DNA of 64,000 nt from Synechococcus sp. AG-683-C23 (GTDB taxonomy: Bacteria; Cyanobacteriota; Cyanobacteriia; PCC-6307; Cyanobiaceae), in contig QCVD01000001.1 in NCBI GenBank assembly GCA_003208835.1, positions 62,001-126,000 on the forward strand, given 5' to 3'. The notes beneath the pieces were generated by a model. It worked only from the letters and a program-made list of their open reading frames with translations. It was not told the DNA's origin and ran no database searches. This document shows, one piece after another, positions 1-9,300 of this stretch (within the stretch, counting starts at the first letter, position 1; each line of letters begins with the position of its first letter). A program made the translations under genes and the position numbers.

Positions 1-1022
1 TGCTGGCGCAGCTCCTGTTCCAGGGCATAGAGCGAGGGTTCGCTGCGCTCGAGCAGGATCAACGTCCTGGGGAACAGCTGCAGGATTTGTCGGCAAAGCT
101 CCGAACCAATCGAACCACCGGCGCCAGTGACGCACACCACCGCATCGCGCAGGCCAGGGCCGAGCAGCTCAGGAACAGGCGGCACAGGATCACGACCGAG
201 CAGGTCTTCAATGGCGACGGGGCGGAGCGCATCGATGCGTGCCCGGCCGGATGTGAGATCATCGACCGAGGGGATCTGCAAAACCGGGATTGCCTGGCGT
301 TGCAATTCGGCCACGATGCGACGGCGTTCGCTGCGGGGCAGCGAGGGTATCGCTAACAACACCTGATCAAGCTGGTCCTGAATCTCACTCAGTACCTGGG
401 GATTCTGGATCGGAATATCATTAATCGTGCGCTGCCATAGAGACGGCGCATCATCGAGAAAGGTGACGATCTGATGGTTGCCTGCTAGACGCAGTGCAGC
501 GGCGAGCTGGACACCGGCCTCACCGGCGCCATATATGGCGACACATACCGTCTGCTTGTGCGCAACTGAACGAAGCGAGAGGAGCAAATCACGCAGTGCA
601 AAGCGCACCGATCCGGTGAAGCCGGTAAGCAACAACCAGAGCAGGATCCAGCTGCTGCGAGGCGGCATCGGCAGGCGCAGCATTACGCCGGTGGCGGCTA
701 ATAGCAGTACAAACAGTCCATTCCGGCCGGCAAGGCGGTAGAGAGAACGACTGCCGACGTAACGCGTCAAACCTTTGTATTGCCCTGTGAAGGCATAGAG
801 CGGGAGGCCGAGTAGTAAAACCGCTGGCAACAACCACAGACTGGCAGCTTGAAAATTTGGATGAAGCGGATGGGCTAGCCGCAACCAAAAACTGAGCCAC
901 ACCGCCAAAGGCAGCAAGAGGGCGTCTATGCCGATCATCAGCAGCCTGCGGACTCGAGGGGGAAAGCTGAAAACTTGTTCGGCAACTCCTATGGACCAAT
1001 AACGATATTTCTTAAATTTCAT
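1..1022 (-). CDS. Membrane nucleotide-sugar 4,6-dehydratase, FlaA1/PglF/CapD type (partial, 3' end off window)
   Basis: The open frame begins at an ATG at 1020-1022 and runs off the left edge, so the ORF track missed it. I translated about 340 residues. The N-terminus MKFKKYRYW is followed by about four hydrophobic segments (roughly residues 25-140), then a CoA-binding/Rossmann-like region (VCVAIYGAGEAGVQLAAAL) and finally a second Rossmann start, CVTGAGGSIGSELCRQ (TGxxGxxG). That order is typical of the large polysaccharide-biosynthesis dehydratases that convert UDP-GlcNAc to its 4-keto-6-deoxy form at the inner membrane. Its ATG overlaps the stop of the WecA-like gene (ATGA, 1019-1022), which indicates translational coupling. 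The GC-rich codon use contrasts with the AT-rich island to the right. The catalytic YxxxK region lies outside the window. Confidence 0.88.
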   Translation of the reverse strand, partial: MKFKKYRYWSIGVAEQVFSFPPRVRRLLMIGIDALLLPLAVWLSFWLRLAHPLHPNFQAASLWLLPAVLLLGLPLYAFTGQYKGLTRYVGSRSLYRLAGRNGLFVLLLAATGVMLRLPMPPRSSWILLWLLLTGFTGSVRFALRDLLLSLRSVAHKQTVCVAIYGAGEAGVQLAAALRLAGNHQIVTFLDDAPSLWQRTINDIPIQNPQVLSEIQDQLDQVLLAIPSLPRSERRRIVAELQRQAIPVLQIPSVDDLTSGRARIDALRPVAIEDLLGRDPVPPVPELLGPGLRDAVVCVTGAGGSIGSELCRQILQLFPRTLILLERSEPSLYALEQELRQ

Positions 1023-2044
1023 TTACTGGATAACTCCACAAAGGGAACCGCAACTCGCTGATCTAACCAGAAGCCAATGAACACTTCAAGAACAGCAAGA
1101 GAGATCACCCAAGGCAAGCCACCCAAGAGAAGAGCAATCGAAAGCACGGCTGTGGCAAAGATGTAGAGACTTGAGACACGGGCATGAGACCAGCCGGCCT
1201 GATGCAGGCGCTGAAAGAGGTGTAGACGATGAGCCTCAAAAACACATTGACCAGTAAAAAATCGACGTAGGACACACAAACAAGCGTCACCCAAAAGTGG
1301 AGCGGCAACCAACAACAAAGCAAGCGAATCAGACCAAGTGGTCGCCTGGAGAACAAGCAAAGCAAACACAGCACCGAGAAAAGTGCTTCCTACATCTCCC
1401 ATAAAAATTTTTGCAGGACTCCAATTCCAGACAAGAAAACCGAACAAAGCACCTACCAAGGACCAGACAGGCAAGGAGATGGTGAGAAAATGTGAAGCAG
1501 AAATGATCGCTGTAACCATACAACTGGCCACCAAGCCATCGAGACCATCCGTAAAATTAATGAAATTAATAACAGCGGTCACGGCAACTATCAATAACAA
1601 ACAAAGTGGCAATTGATAAAGGGACGTGGTAAACAACGGGCTTACCAGGATCACAACCAGGGCTGTGACGATCTGGGCTGCGTAGCGCCAACTTGCGGGG
1701 AGATTATAAAAATCATCGAGAAAGCCAACAAGCGCAAGAGGCAACGCAATCAAAGGGGCAAGAATTAATGCAGGCGCCACAGAGGCCGAGCCGATTATGC
1801 CAATCGAAGCAAGAGCACTAACAGTGGAAGCGACCAACACAAACGAGACTCCACCTCCACGGGGTGTGGGCTGGCAGTGAGAACTACGTGCATTGGGCAG
1901 ATCCAACAGGCGGCCTCTAAGAAAAGGAATCATGACCCAAAGAAGCAGCCAATTAGTGCATGCCGAAAGAATAAAAAGCAAAAGAGCCAAAATCAAGAAA
2001 AAAAGGGCAAAAGGTGTAAAATACTTTTGCACTAATAAAGTCAA
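1019..2044 (-). CDS. WecA/MraY-family glycosyl-1-phosphate transferase (undecaprenyl-phosphate sugar-1-P transferase)
   Basis: This 341-residue polytopic membrane protein has the family signatures in order: DLPNARSSH then TPRGGG (about 48-65), FLDDFYNLP (about 108-115), NFTDGLDGL (about 163-171), FMGDVGSTF (about 214-222) and a late HLFQR (about 274). The Asp-rich loops bind Mg and the lipid phosphate. The enzyme would move a sugar-1-phosphate from a UDP-sugar to undecaprenyl phosphate and so start the glycan repeat. The first codon in the track is TTG at 2042-2044, three bases into the divergent methyltransferase start; an internal GTG four codons later is an alternative. It precedes and overlaps the FlaA1-like dehydratase, a pairing common in O-antigen loci. 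Base composition shifts to AT-rich within this gene. Confidence 0.9.
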   Translation of the reverse strand: MTLLVQKYFTPFALFFLILALLLFILSACTNWLLLWVMIPFLRGRLLDLPNARSSHCQPTPRGGGVSFVLVASTVSALASIGIIGSASVAPALILAPLIALPLALVGFLDDFYNLPASWRYAAQIVTALVVILVSPLFTTSLYQLPLCLLLIVAVTAVINFINFTDGLDGLVASCMVTAIISASHFLTISLPVWSLVGALFGFLVWNWSPAKIFMGDVGSTFLGAVFALLVLQATTWSDSLALLLVAAPLLGDACLCVLRRFFTGQCVFEAHRLHLFQRLHQAGWSHARVSSLYIFATAVLSIALLLGGLPWVISLAVLEVFIGFWLDQRVAVPFVELSSK

Positions 2045-2688
2045 TGAAGGGAAGATCTTACTACAACTCCAAAAGGCATGAAATACTAGATATTATAAGC
2101 GGACTTAATCTAGCTCCTGGTTTTTTACATCTTGACATTGGCGCTGGGTATGGGTCCTTTTTGAGCGAAGTAAATAATAACTTTAAAACCATACCTCACG
2201 GCGTAGAGTTGCAAGAGGAATGCATACCCAAACTTACCGAAAATGCAACATTCACCTTTCAAGGCGATTGCATTTCAGTTCTTGATGAGATAAAGACAAA
2301 ATTCCACTTGATCACCGCACTTGACGTCGTGGAGCATGTTGATGAATGGCAGAAACTACTGACTGGAATACGCAGTCATCTGCGTGACAATGGTTTCGCC
2401 ATCTTTTGCGTGCCAAATATTCAAAACATAAGAATTATCCTTGATTTAATTTCTGGCCGTTGGACTTATACTTCATCCGGAATTTTGGACTCAACACATT
2501 TACGCTTCTTTACAAGAAAAAGCTTTTCGTTTGGTTTAGAGACAAATGGCTTCAGGATAATCAAAGTCTTTGGATATCCTAGTTGCATCAAAGGAAGCAT
2601 TTCATCAAAAATATCACAGATTACACTAGGAATGCTAGACGATTTTATATCGAGTCGATATATTTTTGTTTGCGGAAAATTGCCATAA
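2044..2688 (+). CDS. Class I SAM-dependent methyltransferase
   Basis: The 214-residue protein has SAM-binding motif I near the N-terminus (LDIGAGYGSF, about 29-38), then an acidic turn, ALDVVEHVDEW (about 95-105) and NGFAIFCVPN (about 119-128), which is the Methyltransf_23/11 pattern. The acceptor is unknown; in this locus a sugar or glycan intermediate is the likely target. The ATG at 2044 sits back to back with the WecA-like start, so the two genes diverge from practically the same base and promoters must overlap the coding regions. It is AT-rich like the rest of the island. No partner gene follows; 1.1 kb of gene-free sequence lies downstream. Confidence 0.8.
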   Translation: MKGRSYYNSKRHEILDIISGLNLAPGFLHLDIGAGYGSFLSEVNNNFKTIPHGVELQEECIPKLTENATFTFQGDCISVLDEIKTKFHLITALDVVEHVDEWQKLLTGIRSHLRDNGFAIFCVPNIQNIRIILDLISGRWTYTSSGILDSTHLRFFTRKSFSFGLETNGFRIIKVFGYPSCIKGSISSKISQITLGMLDDFISSRYIFVCGKLP

Positions 2689-3803
2689 CCAACTTAATAA
2701 ATTCTGGCATTGCGGCTTTTCATGCGCAGTCGATTAAATTATCAGCAACATTCAAGAGGTACATCAATAATACAGGTGGACACTCCTAAGAAACATTAAT
2801 CTACGAATACTCCAAAGAAAATCTATTTTTAAATTAAGGAATCAGCTTTAATCAAGAATTAACCATACAGCAGAAAAGAATATTGATGACAACTTTTGTG
2901 GCTAGAAATAATACGTATACGGCCAATGAAATTAATGGCAACTATATGGTAAACCATCAGACGATCATCTACCCCAAAACTAGCTAACAGAACCAAAGTA
3001 TACAAAGACTATAGAGCATATCAAAGAATTGGATGGAGCAAATCCGCATCATCCACAGCTATCCGTCTACCCGGCAATAGCTGGGCAAACCAAGCTCTTG
3101 TCTGACATATAGAGTTGAAGTGTGCCTAAAAAGACGTATACACCGATCCATCCAAAACCTAAAGATGCTTAAAAGCATAAATACAGACAAAATCTGCTGT
3201 TTTGTAAAAACGATAGCGACAGCCATCTCATGAACATATTAATAATAATCTAACAGCGGCTCGAACTAAGCAGGTAGATAAAATCCAAGATAACTAATAA
3301 ATATCCCATCACGCTAAGATTAGAAATCAAAACCTCCTGATTTTTTGTTGGAGAAACTTAAAGAGCATAAAGAAGCAAAAATGCAACCAAGCGACTTATC
3401 TAGCAAACTGAAATCTTGATGGATAATCGCAGGGAATGTTGGAGTTAGATATACATATACAGCAGAATGATACTACGCGAGGCAGACGATTTCAAAAATA
3501 CATTAAGGAAAAAACCTCAAACTATTAAAGGCAAAAAGTAGACAAATATACTCAATATTTAAGGGAGGCCTCGGGTCTGACTACTAACTAGTGGACTCAA
3601 AGTTATAAAACACTATGGGATCCGTAAGTTTAAAGAACTATCCGTGGAGAACATTCTAAGACATCATTCGATTCAAATAATCACAATGATTGTCGCAAAA
3701 GTCGTTAACACGAAGCTAGAACGGCAGCAAAAAGTATAGGGTACCGACGTTGGCATGTAAAGAGCACGCATATGATAGGGTGTGATCTGAGAAAAATTAA
3801 AAA
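2689..3803. other. Gene-free AT-rich stretch, probably decayed sequence
   Basis: I find no open frame over about 70 codons, no tRNA shape and no repeat array in these 1.1 kb. The plus strand is A-rich, as in the non-coding strands of the neighbouring minus genes, which suggests an eroded minus-strand gene, but no recognisable protein fragment could be read in any frame. Confidence 0.5.
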
Positions 3804-4631
3804 ATGGAATGCTTGCCATTCAGAATAAGCAAAGAATACTTGAACAACCTAAAGAGTCGATTACATCAAGCAGAAAAACCATTTAAACATTTGTACATCG
3901 ATAATTTCTTCCCTCTTGAAATTGCCAAAATAATATCTAAAAGTTTTCCAGATTGCAATGAGGCTCTATGGAATATATCCGGTCCAGGGGCGGCAAAAAA
4001 TACAGGAGACAGAAATATTGAAAAATTACATTCAAATGATGAAGATATGTTCCCTTGGGTCATTCGAGATGTATTTTATCAATTCCATAGCTCACTATTC
4101 ATAAGATTTTTGGAGAAACATATGTCGTGCAGTCATCTAATTCCTGATCCTTCACTTAAAGGATGTGGTCTTCACTCCACTGGGGCAGGAGGAAGACTTA
4201 TGGTTCATATAGATGGCAACAGATACTATATCGGTAACCTACTCGATCAAAAAATCAATGTTATTTATTATGCAACACCTGAATGGAATGAAGAATGGGG
4301 TGGTCATCTTGAGTTGTGGGATAGCACTGCCTCAAGTTGCGTAAAAAAAATATCACCAAAATTTAACAGACTGGTCGCTTTTGACACATCGAGCATTTCA
4401 TATCATGGACATCCAATTCCCCTCAATTGTCCGCCAGGAATTAGAAGAAATTCCCTTGCAGCATACTTTTATGAAAAGGGGAGGAGGCGAGATGGAAACT
4501 ACAAAGGAATGCAGCAACTTCAGTGGGCAGCAACCTCTCCACTTGACCGAAAATTTTCCAAGGAGTATATTAGACATAAAATAGGTCTAATGAGTGGAAA
4601 ACTAAAGAATATGATTGGAAAAAGTAAGTGA
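3804..4631 (+). CDS. 2OG-Fe(II) oxygenase (prolyl-4-hydroxylase-like fold)
   Basis: The 275-residue protein carries the iron and 2-oxoglutarate ligands of the 2OG-FeII_Oxy_3 group: HxD in MVHIDGN (His135, Asp137), a distal His in SYHGHPIPL (201 or 203) and the 2OG-binding Arg in PPGIRRNSLA (214/215). The spacing of about 65 residues between HxD and the distal His fits the family. LYIDNFFP near residue 30 is the usual N-terminal entry. Such enzymes hydroxylate proteins or small molecules; in carbohydrate loci related proteins are often annotated as hydroxylases of unknown substrate. It stands alone between two gene-free stretches and is followed convergently by the GT4 gene at 5240. Confidence 0.82.
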   Translation: MECLPFRISKEYLNNLKSRLHQAEKPFKHLYIDNFFPLEIAKIISKSFPDCNEALWNISGPGAAKNTGDRNIEKLHSNDEDMFPWVIRDVFYQFHSSLFIRFLEKHMSCSHLIPDPSLKGCGLHSTGAGGRLMVHIDGNRYYIGNLLDQKINVIYYATPEWNEEWGGHLELWDSTASSCVKKISPKFNRLVAFDTSSISYHGHPIPLNCPPGIRRNSLAAYFYEKGRRRDGNYKGMQQLQWAATSPLDRKFSKEYIRHKIGLMSGKLKNMIGKSK

Positions 4632-5239
4632 CAGTAGAAATTCCGCAGAAAATCAAAATCAGCATTAATTTTGAGCAATAGTAGCCATTCAAATGGGCTA
4701 GGACGGCTCTAAAGGATCGAATAAATAAGACAATAGACATCCGCATTCCACTCAACGGAAAACACCGGTGCTATGAGAACCGCCATGCTGGAATGTCGTC
4801 AGTGAAAATATGGTATTACAATGATCCATCTCTAAAGGCAGCATGTCCAAAGACATGCAGCAATTGAAATCATTATTAAGGAAAGTTGAGGAGTCTAAAA
4901 TAACGAAAAAAAGTGATTTCTCCAATGTCAATCATAACAATAGAGAACACATTAAAAGACTGGTACCTATAGAGAAACCATAGAGTCAAAAAGTTCAAAA
5001 GCCAAGAAACTGCTCAATAACGAAACTGTGGAGATCTTGCATGCGTGAGACGCCATAGAACAAATGCGCGATAAACTAAACAAATTAATCACGATCAAAC
5101 ATGCTGACGGATACAAAACTCGATCAAGATCATACAAAAAACAGAAATCTAGGCCAGATAAAAAGGTGAAGATGTAGATGTTTTCTCAAAACCAGAATAA
5201 CCAAAACCTTGCGGCTGAATCACAGCAAAACGATCAAAA
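4632..5239. other. Gene-free stretch between convergent genes
   Basis: About 600 bases without a credible ORF; all frames are broken by frequent stops. No clear terminator hairpin, tRNA or insertion sequence end was seen. It may be a decayed minus-strand gene, because the plus strand has the same A-rich look as the antisense of neighbouring genes. Confidence 0.45.
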
Positions 5240-6421
5240 CTAAAGATTTAAAATTTCTGAACTTTGAACGGCTAAAAATTTTTCAATACTATAGTCATTC
5301 AAAATCAAAGAACGAGCATTAGCGGAGATTGTTCTCATTAAATCTGGTTGTGAACGCAATTGACAAAGTGCAGAGAATAACTCAAAAGGAGATTTAGGGG
5401 GCACCAATAAGCCAGTTTGCTCATGAGAAATTAATTGCGAAGAACCACGAATGGAAGTAGCAATTGAAGGAATTCCACACGCCATTGCCTCTATAAGAGA
5501 AGTAGGCAAACCTTCTCTATATGATGGGAGGCAGAAAATATTCATAGTCCTGTATAAACTAACTAATACGCTAGGATCTCTGATCATGCCGGTACAAACA
5601 ACAGAATCTGGACAAGATTTCAAAAGGTTGTCGAAAGAAGAAGAAAGTGATTGATCATAATCACTAGCAAGTCGGTCACCTACAAGCAGGAGCTTAGCTT
5701 CGGGATATATGGAATGAAAGAGCTTAAAGGCCTCAAACAAATCCAGCAATCCTTTTTCTGGAACAAGGCGGCCGACAAACCCTACAATAAATGAATTTGG
5801 TTTAATAGCTATAGGCACTGGTGAGCAAGATAGAGAGGTGTAGTTAACAGAGCCAGGAGAAAACAACTGGGTACATACACCATTACCTACGTATGAATGC
5901 CTAATCTTGAGCAGACGTAGGTATGGAGAAGCAAAACGGAAGTCCTGCTTAGAAACGAAAAAAACTAAGTCGCAAGAAGGCAAAAGCAAAAACTCAATCA
6001 ATCCGTGAAACAGGTTGGAAAATAGCTTGCCGTTCGGGTGAAAATAGAAACCATGAACGGTATAGACTAACTTACGCCTACGTCGATAAAAGGGAAAATA
6101 AAATTGAAATCTGACAAGATATGAAAGAAGTGGTGTATGAACATGAACAACTCTAGATGTATCAGCAAGAAAAAGACGACTAAGAGACGACCAGGTGGTA
6201 AGCAAGTCACCAGGATGAATAGAACGATGAAAAGTAGAAGGGAGGAAACAAATACCGTCTGATTGTAAAGTTAGAGGAAGTATAGAACTTTTATCAGGTG
6301 TAAACGAGGCAGAAACTAACCAATCACGAGAGAGCAATGTAAAACACAAACGATAGATAAAATGAGTGAAGGTAAATTCAACAGAACAAATCTGCAAAAT
6401 ACTGAATTGCTTAGTTTTCAT
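5240..6421 (-). CDS. Glycosyltransferase family 4 (GT-B fold)
   Basis: The 393-residue protein has an N-terminal acceptor half with VHVHTPLLSYLVRF and YTVHGFYFHP, and a C-terminal donor half with FVGRLVPEKGLLDLFEAF, KLLLVGD and the GT4 EX7E region CLPSYREGLPTSLIEAMACG followed by TGLLVPP. This is the usual Glycos_transf_1 layout and length for retaining sugar transferases that add residues to a lipid-linked glycan on the cytoplasmic face. Donor and acceptor cannot be read from sequence. Its ATG overlaps the stop of the upstream SDR gene by four bases (ATGA at 6418-6421), so the two are translationally coupled. Confidence 0.9.
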   Translation of the reverse strand: MKTKQFSILQICSVEFTFTHFIYRLCFTLLSRDWLVSASFTPDKSSILPLTLQSDGICFLPSTFHRSIHPGDLLTTWSSLSRLFLADTSRVVHVHTPLLSYLVRFQFYFPFYRRRRKLVYTVHGFYFHPNGKLFSNLFHGLIEFLLLPSCDLVFFVSKQDFRFASPYLRLLKIRHSYVGNGVCTQLFSPGSVNYTSLSCSPVPIAIKPNSFIVGFVGRLVPEKGLLDLFEAFKLFHSIYPEAKLLLVGDRLASDYDQSLSSSFDNLLKSCPDSVVCTGMIRDPSVLVSLYRTMNIFCLPSYREGLPTSLIEAMACGIPSIATSIRGSSQLISHEQTGLLVPPKSPFELFSALCQLRSQPDLMRTISANARSLILNDYSIEKFLAVQSSEILNL

Positions 6422-7305
6422 GAATGAATTTGCTTAGAGATACCATCGACAAATGAGTGAGGCGAATAAGAAAGATCGGAAACACTTGAGCTGTACGATA
6501 AAAACTTATGTTCACTCAAGCGCACCACCTGCTCTTCAGTGAAGGGTAATTTCGCCGATACAATAGCAGGAAGGATCCTAATCAAGAAAGCTATTGAATG
6601 CAAAGGTAGATGAACTATACGTGGCTTAATTTCAAGCTGCTTGAAGATAGTCAAAATCAAAGAATTGTAAGTAACAGGATAAAGACCTGGAAGATTGAAT
6701 GAACCCGAAATACGATCATTAAGTATTCCAAAATAAAGGGCATGAACTATATCCATGTAATAAACAGGCTGAAGGAGATTATCACCGCGACCAAAAATAG
6801 GAAAACACTTAAAACGACATATGAAGTCAATTACCTTATGCATATTTTTGTCATTGGACGTTCCGTAGATCATGGACGGCCTCAACAATAAATAGGAGCC
6901 AGAATAATCCGCTAACAACGCCTCGAGCTTTATATACTCTGAACTGTAATTAGAAAAGCAAGAAAAAACACCTGTAGTGCCAACAATAATAAGCCTTGGC
7001 CTATTTGTACTGGGCGAATAAGCCGACATGCAATGCAAAAGAGGTCGTAGGTGTCGGATATTTGAAATAAGAACAATAACAGAAGGCTGAATAAGATCAA
7101 GTATTTTGCGCCAACTGGATTCGTATTGAAGATCATTAATGACTATTGAATTATGTACAAAGACGTCTAATATAGATGAAGAACTAATACTTGAGCGCCT
7201 GGTACAAAAAACCTGGGGGATTAAATCAGGAGAATGGCTGACAATATGATTTTGAAGGGCAAAACCAAGGAGACCTGTCGAACCCGCTATCAAAATATTT
7301 GACAT
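6418..7305 (-). CDS. NAD-dependent epimerase/dehydratase-like (atypical SDR)
   Basis: I place the start at the ATG at 7303-7305 (MSNILIAGSTGLLGFAL), because the Rossmann strand and GxxGxxG begin there; the 15 extra residues in the track are a hydrophobic run outside the fold. The resulting 295-residue protein has LLLRPSMIYG and QPVYYMDIVHAL, typical of extended SDRs acting on nucleotide sugars. The usual YxxxK catalytic pair is not evident; the corresponding stretch reads SSEYIKLEAL, so it may be an atypical SDR or use a displaced pair. It is the first gene of a two-gene operon with the GT4 at 5240. Confidence 0.78.
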   Translation of the reverse strand: MSNILIAGSTGLLGFALQNHIVSHSPDLIPQVFCTRRSSISSSSILDVFVHNSIVINDLQYESSWRKILDLIQPSVIVLISNIRHLRPLLHCMSAYSPSTNRPRLIIVGTTGVFSCFSNYSSEYIKLEALLADYSGSYLLLRPSMIYGTSNDKNMHKVIDFICRFKCFPIFGRGDNLLQPVYYMDIVHALYFGILNDRISGSFNLPGLYPVTYNSLILTIFKQLEIKPRIVHLPLHSIAFLIRILPAIVSAKLPFTEEQVVRLSEHKFLSYSSSVSDLSYSPHSFVDGISKQIHS

Positions 7306-7990
7306 AAAAACAAACAGAAGGTTGAAGAAAAGAAAGAAATAAACAGGCAAATAGCAGCAAGAGGGAATAGGACACGCTATTAACTGCGATTATAAATTCA
7401 AAAAACAACAAAATACCTAAAAAACTAACTGGAAACGAAAGGTAAGGAATCATACTTAAAAACCAAGAAGAACTATAAGATATATTCTAGGCAAAGGAAG
7501 GAAGAAGAATAAGAGAGTTAATGATAATGCAGACGCTAAAGCTGGAAACAACTAGCAGTACGTCATAAGGGCCATCGTTAGTAGAAGGTACACAAGTCAT
7601 GCGCAGAAGATAATAAAATATAACAACTGTTGACCAAATCATAGTCTATCAAGACAAATAAATAGATATCCATAGTGATAATTACTAAAGAGAATGGAGT
7701 CATAGACTCTAAAGCCGATAGCAGCAAAGGTAGATTAAATACAACAAGAATAAGAGCTGATTGCAAAAATTTATATAAGAACAAAAGACTTTAATTAGAG
7801 AAATCTCAGAGCCTACCTGTCTCTCAGTTCTCCCCGGAATACAGCCAATAGAGGGATCATCTATCCAGCTCAATCGACGCCCCAAAAAACATAAGCTATT
7901 TTGCCTTTCCCATCCAAAATAGTGAATCGAAGGAAACGGCAAGTAATACTAACTCAACCTGCTCCAGCCCGGGCAACTCAAGCAGCGAGG
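7306..7990. other. Decayed AT-rich stretch with hydrophobic minus-strand ORF remnants
   Basis: Several minus-strand frames of 60-77 codons overlap here and read as membrane-like segments (for example LLVVSSFSVCIIINSLILL and FPVSFLGILLFFEFII), separated by stops and frameshifts. This is what a rotted polytopic membrane protein would leave, but I cannot name the family. No intact gene is supported. Confidence 0.4.
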
Positions 7991-7994
7991 AATA

Positions 7995-8268
7995 AGGACC
8001 ATAAGCGCAATTGTCATCAACACTACCCCGGTGCTGATGCAAAGCAATGAGTTGCTAGAGGAGCTGTTCTGGCCAGCCTGCAGCCACAGCCGCTGGGTCA
8101 AATGAAAATACGTCAGCATCCTTCACACCGTGCGTTGGGCACCGAGGGAGCTCCGACAAAAAGTGGTTCATGTGGACCCCGCCCTGAAGGAATCCTGCCG
8201 TGAACAACTTTACCAGCCGTGAAGCCTGGCGACATCAGCTGAAGCGAGTCAACGGCCAACGCATTTAA
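7995..8268 (+). pseudogene. GC-rich plus-strand gene remnant, family not recognised
   Basis: Three consecutive blocks read like real protein in shifting frames: TISAIVINTTPVLMQSNELL and EELFWPACSHSRWVK up to a TGA, then KYVSILHTVRWAPREL and VVHVDPALKESCREQL up to another TGA, then NNFTSREAWRHQLKRVNGQR to the TAA at 8266-8268. The GC content is clearly higher than on either side, like the core genome rather than the island. I read this as the remains of one gene broken by two frameshifts and by truncation. No family is recognised, so no function is given. Confidence 0.4.
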
Positions 8269-8374
8269 GATTGGAGCACGATCATAAAAAATCTAGATGG
8301 ATGAAGGCTGCGATTAGAACGTAAATACCATGGCTTGATACATCGACCAGGATAATTTTCCGATTAAAGATTGA

Positions 8375-9298
8375 TCAGGAGGAACTTAGTTCAAGGATAT
8401 TACTTACAGCCTTAGTGGTAATTCTTACATTTTCGACGAATACCTTATGATCCACTTGCTGAGACTTCCGGGCTTGACGTGCGAACTCCTGTATTGATCT
8501 TTTGATTGACAAGCTCTCTTCAAGGATGGTGGTTGAGGCTAAGATGGAATTTTCAGAAACCCGTAACAATTTAAGCTTGTTATTACTAAAAATCAGCCTC
8601 GAATCCTTCGTGATAACTTCTATATAGGGACTCACCCTAGTTAATCCCCAGCTTGCAACACCTGAAATGTATACCTCATCAGTAAAACCAGACAGAATAC
8701 ATGTGTCAGCATCCCTGTTAGCAGCCATAAGCCCTAGATCAATATTTTCAAGTATTTTTACTCCAAATAATTCTACGAAAACACTTAATAAATGACTAGC
8801 AAGAGTATGACTAATTGCAAATTTATCATACGCTCTCCAGGAGTTTAGAAAAGACTCAGTGCCAGAAATATTCTTAGTTATCATTGCTCTGACTATAATT
8901 AATCCTTTATTCCCAGATTCGTTTACAAAATCACCAAGGGCTTTAACTACTTTGCTGTCTCTCATGTGGTATCCGATCTTTATTCTCCCCTTAAACACTT
9001 CTCCCAAGCGCATTAAATCTATTTGATGCGAAGGATCATTAAAGCCGGGTTTTTCGATATATATATAACCGGTATAATGATTCGCCTCTAATAGTTTTAG
9101 GTAATGAAGATGGGATTCCGTAGGCGAAGCAATTATTACAAGATCACTATCCAGGAAAACTTTCATATCATTGAAAACATCAATATTATCGGTGAAAGTA
9201 GGATGATAGAATAATATATTGTCTAATTCATTCATTTCCTTAATAAATTTATGATGAAACCTGGCGTGATTACTTTTCCCAATTATACATATTTTCAT
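8375..9298 (-). CDS. Gfo/Idh/MocA-family oxidoreductase
   Basis: From the ATG at 9296-9298 the protein begins MKICIIGKSNHARFH, a Rossmann start with a degenerate GxGxxG. It continues with LVIIASPTESHLHYLKLLEA and YIEKPG (about 85-105), the EKP-like motif that marks the Gfo/Idh/MocA fold, and a C-terminal sheet domain. At 307 residues it is in the usual range. Family members oxidise or reduce sugar hydroxyls with NAD(P); a nucleotide sugar is the likely substrate here. The track start at 9322 lies inside the upstream radical SAM gene; the start chosen leaves two bases between the genes, so they form an operon. Confidence 0.82.
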   Translation of the reverse strand: MKICIIGKSNHARFHHKFIKEMNELDNILFYHPTFTDNIDVFNDMKVFLDSDLVIIASPTESHLHYLKLLEANHYTGYIYIEKPGFNDPSHQIDLMRLGEVFKGRIKIGYHMRDSKVVKALGDFVNESGNKGLIIVRAMITKNISGTESFLNSWRAYDKFAISHTLASHLLSVFVELFGVKILENIDLGLMAANRDADTCILSGFTDEVYISGVASWGLTRVSPYIEVITKDSRLIFSNNKLKLLRVSENSILASTTILEESLSIKRSIQEFARQARKSQQVDHKVFVENVRITTKAVSNILELSSS

Positions 9299-9300
9299 AG

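Noticed and set aside
589-999. 136-codon minus ORF in the dehydratase region
   Set aside because: The real gene is in another minus frame and runs off the window edge, so it is missing from the track; this ORF is a frame shadow.
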